Source: Chloroflexota bacterium
Lineage (GTDB): Bacteria > Chloroflexota > Anaerolineae > Anaerolineales > UBA4823
Assembly: GCA_017860725.1 (NCBI GenBank)
Contig: JAGDMX010000012.1
Coordinates: forward strand, 1-19,508
Length of the DNA: 19,508 nucleotides
Direction of reading: 5' to 3'
Below, piece by piece: positions 6,826-15,093 of the stretch. The notes under the pieces were generated by a model. The model worked only from the letters and a program-made list of their open reading frames with translations. It did not search any database and was not told the DNA's origin. A program made the position numbers and the translations under genes. Position 1 is the first letter of the stretch; each line of letters begins with the position of its first letter.

Positions 6826-9432
6826 ATGACCAGCGACGACATCAGCCCAATTCGCAAGCAATATCTGGAGATTAAACGCCAGTACCCGGATGCCATCTTG
6901 TTTTTCCGGCTGGGTGACTTCTATGAAACCTTTGACCAGGATGCTGAGATTGCGGCGCGTGAACTGGATATCGTCTTGACCTCCCGCAGCGTGGCGAAAG
7001 GCACTCGCATCCCCATGGCAGGCATTCCACACCATGCAGCCGAAAACTACCTGGCGCGCCTGATCGAGAAAGGTTTCCATGTTGCGATTTGCGAGCAAAT
7101 AGGGGACCAACCCGTAAAAGGAATTTTCCCGCGCCAGGTGACACGTGTCGTCACCCCCGGCACAGTGATCGAGCCTGGTCTTCTGCCCGGAGACGCCAAC
7201 AATTACTTGACCTGTGTGGTGTTGGGCGACCCCATTGAGACAAACGAATTACCGGCCGGCGCGTTCCAACATGCCGGGATTGCATACGTAGATATCACCA
7301 CCGGCGAGTTTGCGGTCACAGAGCTAAACAATCCGGATATCCTGGCTGCAGTGAGGGCTGAGCTGGTGCGCTTGAGCCCTGCAGAAATTCTTTTCCCAGA
7401 TGGGCAAAAGCTGACCGACAGCCTGCCCGGTCACCTGACTCCCTGGACTGCCTGGCGCTTCGAACCTGGCAGATGCCAGGAGGTAATTCTGCAGCATTTC
7501 GAGGCAGCTTCTTTGGACGGTTTTGGCCTGCGCGGGATGACTCTGGGGATGCGCGCGGCTGGCGGAATTCTCCAATACCTGCAAGAGACCCAACCTGTTG
7601 CTTTGAAACTGCTCACCAGCCTGAACACTTATAGCACTTCCGAATTTATGACTCTGGATGCCGCCACTCGGCGCAACCTGGAGCTGACCGAAACCCTGCG
7701 CACCGGAGCACTAAAAGGCTCTCTGCTAGGTGTGCTAGATCACACGGTAACCCCGATGGGCAAGCGCTTGCTGGTCCAATGGGTGAGCAAGCCACTGCTT
7801 TCTGTGGAACGTATCAACCAGCGCCTGGACGGGGTCATGCTGCTCCATGCAAACGGGATGCTGCGGGCGGAAATCCGATCAGCGCTCAAACCGCTCAACG
7901 ATCTGGAACGGTTGACGAATCGGGTAATGGCCGGCACTGCCCAGCCGCGGGATTTGGTCGCCATCCGCGCAACCCTGGAACAACTGCCTACCCTGCGGGA
8001 GCGATTACCCGAGAACGAAACCTCGCTTTCTGAGCTGCTGCTCAATTTCAACCTGTGCACCGATGAGCTTCAGCTCCTGCAAAGTGCACTGGACGATGAA
8101 CCACCCGCTACTCTGCAGAATGTCGGCGTGATCCGCCCGGGCTTTTCGGCCGAGTTAGATGGCGTGGTGGAGCGCTCGCGCCATTCCCGAGAATGGATTG
8201 CCAACCTGGAAAATGTCGAGCGCGAGCGCACCGGCATCAAATCGCTCAAGGTAGGTTACAACAAAGTATTTGGCTATTACATCGAAATTACTCACAGCAA
8301 CACCAACCTGGCACCAGCCGAATATATCCGCAAGCAGACTCTGGTCAATGCCGAGCGCTACATCACTCCGGAGATGAAGGAGTACGAAACGCTGGTACTG
8401 AACGCCGAGGAGCGCATTCGAGAAATCGAAACCCGCCTGTTTCGAGAGCTTTGCGTCAGCCTCTCCGATACCGCCCGGCAACTGCTGGCGACCGCTCGCG
8501 TATTGGCAGAGCTAGACGTGCTGGCCTCCCTGGCTGAGACAGCCGCTCATGGTGGATATATACGCCCAGAGGTTGTCTCAGAAGATATCTTGGAAGTTGA
8601 AGGCGGTCGCCACCCGGTTGTCGAACAAACGCTGAGTGGTGAACGCTTTGTCCCCAACGATATCTCCTTTGAATCAGGCGAGAGGGTGCGCATCATCACC
8701 GGGCCAAATATGAGCGGCAAATCCACTTACTTGCGTCAAGCTGCATTAATCACCTTGATGGCTCAGATGGGCAGCTTTGTCCCGGCAGCGGCGGCGCGTA
8801 TCGGTGTCGTAGACCGGATCTTCACCCGTATCGGCGCGCAAGACGAAATTCACGCTGGACAGTCAACCTTCATGGTTGAAATGGTTGAGACGGCCAATAT
8901 CCTGCACCATGCTACCCCGCGCAGCCTACTGATCCTGGATGAGATCGGGCGCGGTACCAGCACCTATGACGGTGTCTCGATTGCCTGGGCTGTAGTGGAA
9001 TACATTCACAATCACCCCCGCCTGCGCGCCAAAACTTTATTCGCCACGCATTACCATGAGCTGACTCAGCTGGCTGACTTGCTGCCTGGCGTGCGCAACT
9101 ACAATGTCGCCGTAAGCGAAGCGGATGGCAAAGTAGTTTTCCTGCACAAGATTGTTGCCGGGGGTGCGGATCGCTCCTATGGAATCCATGTTGGCCAACT
9201 GGCCGGGTTGCCGCGCCCTGTTGTGCAGCGCGCCAATGAAATCCTTCATCAGCTAGAGGCTTCTTCCGGCAAGGCAGTCCGGCTGAGTCCGGTGGCTGCC
9301 CGCCAGCTGGCATTGTTTCCCGAAACCAACCCGCTGCTTGATGAGATCAAGTCAATGGATATCAATGCGCTATCCCCCATTGAAGCGCTCAATAAGCTTT
9401 ACGAGTGGCAGCGCAAATACCTCGAGGAATAG
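6826..9432 (+). CDS. mutS: DNA mismatch repair protein MutS
   Basis: Cytoplasmic mismatch sensor that binds mispairs as a dimer and uses ATP to become a sliding clamp. The complete 868 residues match the MutS1 length. The mismatch-wedging motif GDFYETF is at 30-36 (Phe32, Glu34). Connector, lever and clamp regions follow, including a clean GYNKVFGYYIEITHSN. The ATPase domain has Walker A GPNMSGKST (626-634), Walker B LLILDEIGRGTSTYDG with Asp705-Glu706, and ATHYHELT. A short helix-turn-helix region and tail end the protein at KYLEE. No mutL is in the window. The start is the first ATG in frame and gives a canonical N-terminus, although only a -10 box precedes it. The stop is directly adjacent to the stop of the convergent DUF3786 gene, with no terminator between them. 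Confidence 0.98.
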   Translation: MTSDDISPIRKQYLEIKRQYPDAILFFRLGDFYETFDQDAEIAARELDIVLTSRSVAKGTRIPMAGIPHHAAENYLARLIEKGFHVAICEQIGDQPVKGIFPRQVTRVVTPGTVIEPGLLPGDANNYLTCVVLGDPIETNELPAGAFQHAGIAYVDITTGEFAVTELNNPDILAAVRAELVRLSPAEILFPDGQKLTDSLPGHLTPWTAWRFEPGRCQEVILQHFEAASLDGFGLRGMTLGMRAAGGILQYLQETQPVALKLLTSLNTYSTSEFMTLDAATRRNLELTETLRTGALKGSLLGVLDHTVTPMGKRLLVQWVSKPLLSVERINQRLDGVMLLHANGMLRAEIRSALKPLNDLERLTNRVMAGTAQPRDLVAIRATLEQLPTLRERLPENETSLSELLLNFNLCTDELQLLQSALDDEPPATLQNVGVIRPGFSAELDGVVERSRHSREWIANLENVERERTGIKSLKVGYNKVFGYYIEITHSNTNLAPAEYIRKQTLVNAERYITPEMKEYETLVLNAEERIREIETRLFRELCVSLSDTARQLLATARVLAELDVLASLAETAAHGGYIRPEVVSEDILEVEGGRHPVVEQTLSGERFVPNDISFESGERVRIITGPNMSGKSTYLRQAALITLMAQMGSFVPAAAARIGVVDRIFTRIGAQDEIHAGQSTFMVEMVETANILHHATPRSLLILDEIGRGTSTYDGVSIAWAVVEYIHNHPRLRAKTLFATHYHELTQLADLLPGVRNYNVAVSEADGKVVFLHKIVAGGADRSYGIHVGQLAGLPRPVVQRANEILHQLEASSGKAVRLSPVAARQLALFPETNPLLDEIKSMDINALSPIEALNKLYEWQRKYLEE

Positions 9433-10077
9433 TTAGCGAGCTTTCAGTAACATGCGCGTTAGGCTGCTACCCAGTAATGCGCAGCCATCTGTCGGCATGT
9501 AATGAGCCACGGAAGCATCAAACAACACCTGAAACGAAACCGGGAAATCTTCATCCCCCTCCCAAAAAGCTACCAGTAATGATATTTTCGGGAACGCCTG
9601 GAATTTGAAGGCCACCGTGCCGGGAGTCTGACTCCCACTAAGTTGAGCCTCACCCCCCATCTTTCTGGCAGCCTGCTCAAATTCCGCCTGGGTATGGAAC
9701 ACTCTGGCCAACTCACCACCGGTATAGCCCTGGAAGGCCTGGTTGTAAAAACGCCCATCTGGTAGCTGAGAAAACGAGAGCCACTCCCCTGCCAGAGGGG
9801 TGCCATCCGCGGTAGTGAAGTAGTACATCAGCATCGCCTGTGTGAACAGCGGCAGTTCTGCTCCGCTCCGTTCATCGAAGGCTGTAAAATCCGGGTAGGA
9901 AATACGCACATCTTGCTGCCACATGCGGACAGAAAAATAACTCTCGCCGGGAGGAGCCACATGATAGTTCGTCCCAGTGGCATCAACTAAACGCTGTGGA
10001 TCGAAAGCAGTTAACCTGCTACGCAGCTCAACTACTCGCCGCAACAGGCGGGTTGGATCAGGGTCGCTCCCGGTCAT
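9433..10077 (-). CDS. DUF3786-domain protein
   Basis: A 214-residue soluble protein that I match by eye to DUF3786, a family of unknown function known mainly from anaerobes. Recognisable features are the N-terminal stretch with PGESYFSVRMWQQDVRISYP, the central GEWLSFSQLPDGRFYNQAF, GGELARVF, and the C-terminal VAFWEGDEDFPVSFQVLFD followed by HYMPTDGCALLG. No signal peptide or membrane helix is visible. The ATG at 10077 has AGGA 7 bases upstream and is preferred over an in-frame TTG at 10104, which sits at the end of the terminator T-run. It lies downstream of the S1-protein gene beyond a strong terminator and has no clear promoter in the usual place, so it may depend on read-through. It meets mutS stop to stop. 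No enzymatic role is claimed. Confidence 0.75.
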   Translation of the reverse strand: MTGSDPDPTRLLRRVVELRSRLTAFDPQRLVDATGTNYHVAPPGESYFSVRMWQQDVRISYPDFTAFDERSGAELPLFTQAMLMYYFTTADGTPLAGEWLSFSQLPDGRFYNQAFQGYTGGELARVFHTQAEFEQAARKMGGEAQLSGSQTPGTVAFKFQAFPKISLLVAFWEGDEDFPVSFQVLFDASVAHYMPTDGCALLGSSLTRMLLKAR

Positions 10078-10104
10078 ATAATTTCCTGAGAGACAGCTTG
10101 CCAA

Positions 10105-10134
10105 TAAAAAACGGACGGGGTTTTCCGTCCGTTT
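10105..10134 (-). terminator. Rho-independent terminator of the S1-protein gene
   Basis: ACGGACGG (10111-10118) and CCGTCCGT (10125-10132) form a stem with a six-base loop, extended by two A-T pairs. On the minus strand a run of six T follows. It lies about 20 bases after the S1-protein stop. Confidence 0.9.
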
Positions 10135-10150
10135 CGTTGCATTCTATTTC

Positions 10151-10939
10151 TTACTTCCCAGTCCGCACCTTATGCTGCAAGGTACGGTTTACAATCTCTT
10201 CCATATCGTCTTGTTGTGATGCGTTTTGCTTGCGTTTGTCTTTTCCGGAGGTATCCTTTACGACGACTTTTGAACGTTCCATCGCTTCTCTCATTGCCAT
10301 TTCCATCGCTGTCGGAATTGGTTCTTCTTTCACCACCTCCTCAGCAGGCTGTGCAGGTTTCTGTGGCGCCGGTTCTTTTAACGCTTCCTTTGCTACTTTG
10401 ACCGGTTTTTCTTCCAGGGCCTTCATGCTGAGTTTAATTTGCTTCTTACGGCGGTTGACACTCAGCACTTTCACCTCCACTTCATCACCTTCTTTGACCA
10501 CTTCACTGGGCGTCTTGACATAATCGTGAGCCATCTCACTGATGTGGACCAGGCCTGGTCGCTCGGCGCCGATTTCCACAAAAGCGCCGAACTTCTCCAG
10601 GCGCACTACCTTACCTTTAACAACCAGGTCTTTATCAATATCCCGCCACTCCAACTCCAGCGGCTTGACCATGGTCAGCTCAATGCGATCTTTCTTCGGG
10701 AAGACCCTGCGAACCCACACATCGACCGTTTGACCCACTTGCACCACATCTTCAACACGGTTCACCGGTTCTTCGCGAATCTGTGAAATATGCACCACAC
10801 CAGGGATACCGATCCCGATATCTACCACTGCCCCGGCCAGGGTAGTTTTGACCACTGTACCAGTAAAGTGCATCTTTCGTTTGATTTGATTGACATCGTG
10901 GATATCCACGTTTTCGGGCGCTAAGGTTTCTGTTTCCAT
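10151..10939 (-). CDS. Two-domain S1 RNA-binding protein
   Basis: A 262-residue cytoplasmic protein with two S1 (OB-fold) RNA-binding domains, about residues 23-93 and 105-175, joined by a short linker. The first has GAVVDIGIGIPGVVHISQI and RIELTM, the second GAFVEIGAERPGLVHISEM and KQIKLSMKAL, both good S1 signatures. Residues 176-262 are a low-complexity tail rich in Glu, Lys, Pro and Ala, ending in a basic patch. It is shorter than ribosomal protein S1 (4-6 domains) and may act as a small S1 homologue or an RNA chaperone, as an inference. The ATG at 10939 has GGAG 9 bases upstream; another in-frame ATG at 10954 has no such site. A near-perfect promoter and a leader of about 95 bases suggest high, possibly autoregulated expression. 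Confidence 0.9.
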   Translation of the reverse strand: METETLAPENVDIHDVNQIKRKMHFTGTVVKTTLAGAVVDIGIGIPGVVHISQIREEPVNRVEDVVQVGQTVDVWVRRVFPKKDRIELTMVKPLELEWRDIDKDLVVKGKVVRLEKFGAFVEIGAERPGLVHISEMAHDYVKTPSEVVKEGDEVEVKVLSVNRRKKQIKLSMKALEEKPVKVAKEALKEPAPQKPAQPAEEVVKEEPIPTAMEMAMREAMERSKVVVKDTSGKDKRKQNASQQDDMEEIVNRTLQHKVRTGK

Positions 10940-11040
10940 AGCACAACACTCCATCTTTTAAAATAATTGCTATCCACCATCACTACCGGGGATCATAGCA
11001 CAGAACAAAACAGGTATTTGCCTGCATTCGGCGAAAAATG

Positions 11041-11069
11041 ATTATACCGTGCCGATTGTGAATTGTCAA
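11041..11069 (-). promoter_or_regulatory. Consensus promoter of the S1-protein gene
   Basis: On the minus strand TTGACA (11069-11064), exactly 17 bases, then TATAAT (11046-11041): a perfect housekeeping sigma promoter. It starts about 25 bases after the stop of the AlbA_2 gene. Transcription should begin near 11034. Confidence 0.9.
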
Positions 11070-11093
11070 AGAGATTCGAGATAGAATGGGCGA

Positions 11094-12488
11094 TTATTTC
11101 TTTAATATATAATAAGTCGCCCGTTTATCCCCCACCTTGATGAGCATATCACGTGATACCAACTCTGCCAGATCGCGCCGTAATGTCTCTGGATGCACAT
11201 CCGGGCACAGATCTTGAAAATCGCGGCTGGTGATGCGCCGGTATTTGCTCAGGAAAACCAAGGCCATTTCTTGCCGAGGGTTCAGTTCCATCTCTCGATA
11301 GACTGTTAGGTCGATCTCATCCGTCTGCAATCGGGCTACACTCTCTCCATACAATGTAACCCGAAATGTGCCTGCAAGCTCTTCAAATCTTGGCGGGCGC
11401 AGATTTTGCTGCTGCATTACTTTCACCACTCGATCGAGCCCATACCCCAAACGCTCAACAAATCCCAAGTCGGATAACACTTGCACGATCACCGCATTGC
11501 GTGAAAAACGCGCGTCCAGCAGGTTATCCAGAGTCACCGGTCCCGGCAATCCACCCGGAGATTGCACCTCAATGCGATCTGCAAAGAGGTTAAGATGAAT
11601 ATTATCGCCTTGCAGGTTGTAATCGCGATGGGCAACCGCATTGACCAGGATTTCACGCACTGCTTCCAATGGATATTCGGTCGTTTCCTGGCGAGTTAAA
11701 CCCATGAGCCGGACCACACTGCGCAGGTTCTGTCGCGTAAAAGCTTCCACTTGGCGGATTTGCTCCGGGAGTGTGCCACTGATATCTTGTTTAAGGAATC
11801 GATCGGCATAAATCACCCCCGAAAAACGAGTCGCCAGGATGGTCGCATTGGGCAACCACTGCTGCGGATAACGCCCAAATAGTAACAAGGCTGCATAAGT
11901 CGGGTGTCCATCACGACCCAGACAGCCGCGCTGGATCAGGATGTTCTCTGGAGATTCTTCCTCCGGCAAATTCAAGGTCTTGATATATTCGCCAACTTTT
12001 TGCCAATCCAGATCATCCAGTGTGGCATTGGGTGGAGTTTGTGATTCAAACTGGACCACGCCGCGCTCAAGCAATAGCTGGCGCAGTTGCCGCGCAGAGA
12101 GCGGGTTAGTTTGGGTGCCGTCCCGCCCCAGGTAGCGCCCCTCCAGGCTGTACACGTGAGGCAGGCCCGGCGGGACTGTAATCCAGACGATCTGCATCTG
12201 GTCGACCTGTATCAGGCGCGGCAGGGGCAGCACCAATGCCGGATCGGCCATCAGAGTCGCCTGAAACACCCGGTCGCGCACTTCCTCCGGATCTTCGATT
12301 CCCTGGATATGACCGGAGCGGGGAGAAATCCCCAGCAGGACAACGCCTCCCACGGAGTTTGCCATGCCAGCCAGTATAATCGCCAGGCGCGCGATTTGAA
12401 AATCACCCGGAAGCCAATGCAAGGTTGTCCCCATGCCTCGCCCGAGCAAGGCATGAACTTCTTGAGCGAGTAGCTGCTCGTCTTTCAT
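11094..12488 (-). CDS. AlbA_2 (Schlafen-type) domain putative transcriptional regulator with GHKL-like and winged-helix domains
   Basis: A 464-residue protein of the COG2865 type ('putative transcriptional regulator / RecG-related'). An AlbA_2-like domain covers about residues 15-130, with AGMANSVGGVVLLGI and GRDGTQTNPLS. A central region precedes the ATP-binding-like block YPLEAVREILVNAVAHRDYN, IEVQSPGGLPGPVT and GYGLDRVVKVM at about 265-375. A C-terminal winged helix (ITSRDFQDLCPDVHPETLRR) could bind DNA. The usual acidic ExxxxEFK entry of AlbA_2 is replaced by LHWLPGDF, so that site looks altered. The ATG at 12488 is chosen; a GTG two codons earlier is possible, and both lie beside AGGTGG. 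It starts 44 bases after lon and is probably co-transcribed with it. Target genes are unknown. Confidence 0.85.
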   Translation of the reverse strand: MKDEQLLAQEVHALLGRGMGTTLHWLPGDFQIARLAIILAGMANSVGGVVLLGISPRSGHIQGIEDPEEVRDRVFQATLMADPALVLPLPRLIQVDQMQIVWITVPPGLPHVYSLEGRYLGRDGTQTNPLSARQLRQLLLERGVVQFESQTPPNATLDDLDWQKVGEYIKTLNLPEEESPENILIQRGCLGRDGHPTYAALLLFGRYPQQWLPNATILATRFSGVIYADRFLKQDISGTLPEQIRQVEAFTRQNLRSVVRLMGLTRQETTEYPLEAVREILVNAVAHRDYNLQGDNIHLNLFADRIEVQSPGGLPGPVTLDNLLDARFSRNAVIVQVLSDLGFVERLGYGLDRVVKVMQQQNLRPPRFEELAGTFRVTLYGESVARLQTDEIDLTVYREMELNPRQEMALVFLSKYRRITSRDFQDLCPDVHPETLRRDLAELVSRDMLIKVGDKRATYYILKK

Positions 12489-12498
12489 CACCACCTGT

Positions 12499-12518
12499 AA
12501 TTTACTAAAAGGTAAATT
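12499..12518. repeat. Inverted repeat between lon and the AlbA_2 regulator
   Basis: AATTTAC (12499-12505) and GTAAATT (12512-12518) are perfect 7-base inverted arms around six bases. It lies 10 bases before the regulator start. It could be an operator bound by the winged helix or a weak RNA hairpin next to the ribosome binding site. Confidence 0.45.
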
Positions 12519-12532
12519 CTGCCGAATCGTGA

Positions 12533-15076
12533 TTAAATCAGCGGTTGCTGCTGCACCTGATTATCCGGCACTTCAATGGAAGGTGCAGGTAAGGTTTCTT
12601 TGCTCTTCTTATGCTTGCCTTGCTCTTTTTTTGGTTTTTCGGTTACATCGAGAATCGGCTCTGGACTGAGTGCAACTTCCAGCACCCGATCCATATGCTC
12701 AACGGGTACGATCTTCAACTCGGAACGTGCTTTGCGGGGGATATCCACCAAATCTTTGAGATTGCGTTTCGGTAGAATCACTGTCTTCAAACCGGCGCGA
12801 TGGGCAGCCAGAACCTTTTCTCTCACTCCGCCCACCGGGAGCACCCGGCCGCGCAAGGTGATCTCACCAGTCATTCCGACCTCACGAAGTACCTTATGTC
12901 CAGTAACTGCCGACACCAGGGCAGTACAGATCGTCACCCCAGCGCTCGGGCCATCTTTGGGGATTGCCCCTTCCGGAATATGAATATGAATATCCACCTG
13001 CTCAAACAATGAGACATCCACTTGAAGCTGGTGGCAGCGAGATTTCAGGTAAGAAAGCGCCGCCTGAGCGGATTCCTGCATCACGTTGCCAATTTGCCCG
13101 GTGATTTGCAGGTTTCCTTTGCCTTCCAAAATCAATACTTCGACCGGCATGATCTCACCACCGTTTTCTGTCCAGGCGATCGCAGTAGCCACTCCCACCT
13201 CATCATGTCTTTCGGCTTCCAGGTTGAAAAACTGAGGAGGTCCCAGGAAACGCTCGATAGAAGTCGGACCGATTTGCGAGGGGATCCGCTTCCCCTCCGC
13301 CTTCATACGCGCGACCTTGCGGCAGACTCGCCCCAGCTCTCTTTCCAGGTTGCGCACACCAGCTTCGTAGGTATATTCCCTGATGATCCGGACGACAGCT
13401 GGGTCGGCAAACTGCAAGGCCTCTGCTTGCAGCCCACTTTCTTCCAGCTGGCGAGGCAGGAGAAATCGCCGGGCTATTTCCAGCTTTTCTTCCTCAATAT
13501 AACCGGGAAACTCAATAATTTCCATCCTGTCCTGCAGGGCATGCGGAATGGTAATGGTCGTATTTGCTGTAGTGATAAACATGACCTTGGAAAGATCATA
13601 GGCTAATTCAAGGTAATGATCCGAGAAAGCATGATTCTGCTCCGGGTCGAGCACTTCCAGCAAAGCGGAGGCGGGGTCGCCGCGGAAATCGGCGCCTAAT
13701 TTATCGATTTCATCCAACATGAACAAGGGATTGATTGTACCCGCCCGGCGCATCGTTTGCAAAATACGCCCAGGCAGCGCGCCAATATATGTGCGGCGGT
13801 GCCCGCGGATTTCGGCTTCATCATGTACACCGCCCAGTGAAAGCCGCACGAATTTTCTCCCTAAGGCTTCTGCAATCGAGCGGCCTAGGGAGGTCTTTCC
13901 CGTGCCTGGCGGTCCAATAAAACACAGGATTGGGTGACGCATACGTTTCGGCTTTAGGCTGCGCACGGCAATGTACTCCAGGATGCGATCCTTTGCCCGT
14001 GGCAAGCCATAATGGTCGCGCTCCAGGATTTTGGATGCGTGGCGAACGTCCAGGTTATCCTCCGTGGCGTTTATCCACGGCAGATCCAGGATCCATTCTA
14101 TATAAGTCCGGATAATGCCTACCTCCGGTGACATAGCCGGCATCTGGGTTAAACGATCTACCTCTCGCAAGGTCCGGACCAGCACTTCTTCCGGTAAACC
14201 AGCAGATTCAACTCGTATACGAATTTCGTATATCTCGCGCGCCCAAGGATCACTCTCGCCCAGCTCGGATTGGATAACCTTCATCTGCTCGCGCAGGTAA
14301 AACTCACGCTGGGTGCGGTCCACTTCGCTCTGCGCGCGGGTGTGAATCTCATCTTCCAACTCAAGTACATCCGCTTCTTTGGCCAGAAGGTGGATCACTT
14401 GCTTGAGGCGTTCCAGTGGATCTAGCACAGACAGCAATTCCTGGCGCGTCTCGATGGGTGGTGAAACTGAGGTGACGATCATATCCGAGAGCCAGCTGGG
14501 ATCGTCGATGTTGAGCGCATACAGATAGGCTTCTTCCGGCAGGCTGCGATCCAGCTGGACCACTTTCTGGAACATCTCAAGCACGGTACGCATGGTGGCG
14601 TCTGTTTCCCGGTCCACTTCGCTGGTTTCATAAACCGGGCGTGCCCGTACGATCAGATAGGGTTCCACCTGAGTGAACTCCACCACCTCGACTCGGCGCC
14701 TTCCTTGCACCAGGGCGGAGCTGGACCCATCCGGCATGCTCAACAAGCGACCAACTGCCAGCTCTGCCCCAATTGGGAAGAAATCCTGTGGTTCGGGGTC
14801 ATCGATTTCCGAGTCGTGCTGGGTTAGGGCAATGACTGTGGTGCCGTTCAATTGCGCTTCTTCTACCGCCAGGATCGACGCCTCTTGCGAAATAAAGATC
14901 GGCGATACCATATGTGGGAAGATCACCAGATCGCGCAGCGGCAGCACCGGACATTCAATCAAACCGTCCTCATCGGGGATGGCATCCGCCACATTGTACA
15001 GCTCCTCCGTGCGGCGATGGAGCGCCTCTCCAAAATCATTTTCCTCGTCGCGAAAATACCAATCATTGTTTTTCAT
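12533..15076 (-). CDS. lon: ATP-dependent protease Lon (La)
   Basis: Cytoplasmic AAA+ serine protease that unfolds and degrades damaged and regulatory proteins, as a hexamer. The 847 residues carry a substrate-binding N-domain (about 40-240, beginning CPVLPLRDLVIFPHM), a coiled region, an AAA+ module with Walker A GPPGTGKTS and Walker B LFMLDEID, and the protease domain with catalytic Ser711 in KDGPSAGV and Lys754 in GGVREKVLAAH, 43 residues apart as in E. coli Lon. A charged tail of about 35 residues (KKEQGKHKKSKE) follows the domain. The ATG at 15076 is preferred; a TTG at 15097 overlaps the folC TGA and would add seven residues by coupled initiation. No clear Shine-Dalgarno precedes either. 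The gene follows folC within 17 bases, so it is in the same operon. Confidence 0.98.
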   Translation of the reverse strand: MKNNDWYFRDEENDFGEALHRRTEELYNVADAIPDEDGLIECPVLPLRDLVIFPHMVSPIFISQEASILAVEEAQLNGTTVIALTQHDSEIDDPEPQDFFPIGAELAVGRLLSMPDGSSSALVQGRRRVEVVEFTQVEPYLIVRARPVYETSEVDRETDATMRTVLEMFQKVVQLDRSLPEEAYLYALNIDDPSWLSDMIVTSVSPPIETRQELLSVLDPLERLKQVIHLLAKEADVLELEDEIHTRAQSEVDRTQREFYLREQMKVIQSELGESDPWAREIYEIRIRVESAGLPEEVLVRTLREVDRLTQMPAMSPEVGIIRTYIEWILDLPWINATEDNLDVRHASKILERDHYGLPRAKDRILEYIAVRSLKPKRMRHPILCFIGPPGTGKTSLGRSIAEALGRKFVRLSLGGVHDEAEIRGHRRTYIGALPGRILQTMRRAGTINPLFMLDEIDKLGADFRGDPASALLEVLDPEQNHAFSDHYLELAYDLSKVMFITTANTTITIPHALQDRMEIIEFPGYIEEEKLEIARRFLLPRQLEESGLQAEALQFADPAVVRIIREYTYEAGVRNLERELGRVCRKVARMKAEGKRIPSQIGPTSIERFLGPPQFFNLEAERHDEVGVATAIAWTENGGEIMPVEVLILEGKGNLQITGQIGNVMQESAQAALSYLKSRCHQLQVDVSLFEQVDIHIHIPEGAIPKDGPSAGVTICTALVSAVTGHKVLREVGMTGEITLRGRVLPVGGVREKVLAAHRAGLKTVILPKRNLKDLVDIPRKARSELKIVPVEHMDRVLEVALSPEPILDVTEKPKKEQGKHKKSKETLPAPSIEVPDNQVQQQPLI

Positions 15077-15093
15077 CGGGAACCCCGTTTTTC

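Noticed and set aside
10070..10107. TTGGCA-17-TTATAT reading toward the DUF3786 gene
   Set aside because: The -10 would overlap the chosen start codon, so transcription would begin inside the gene; the boxes are also weak.
11094..15076. Lon plus Schlafen/AlbA_2 protein as a defence system (for example BREX-like with its Lon-like protease)
   Set aside because: This Lon is a complete housekeeping type with all three domains, and none of the other BREX genes is present.
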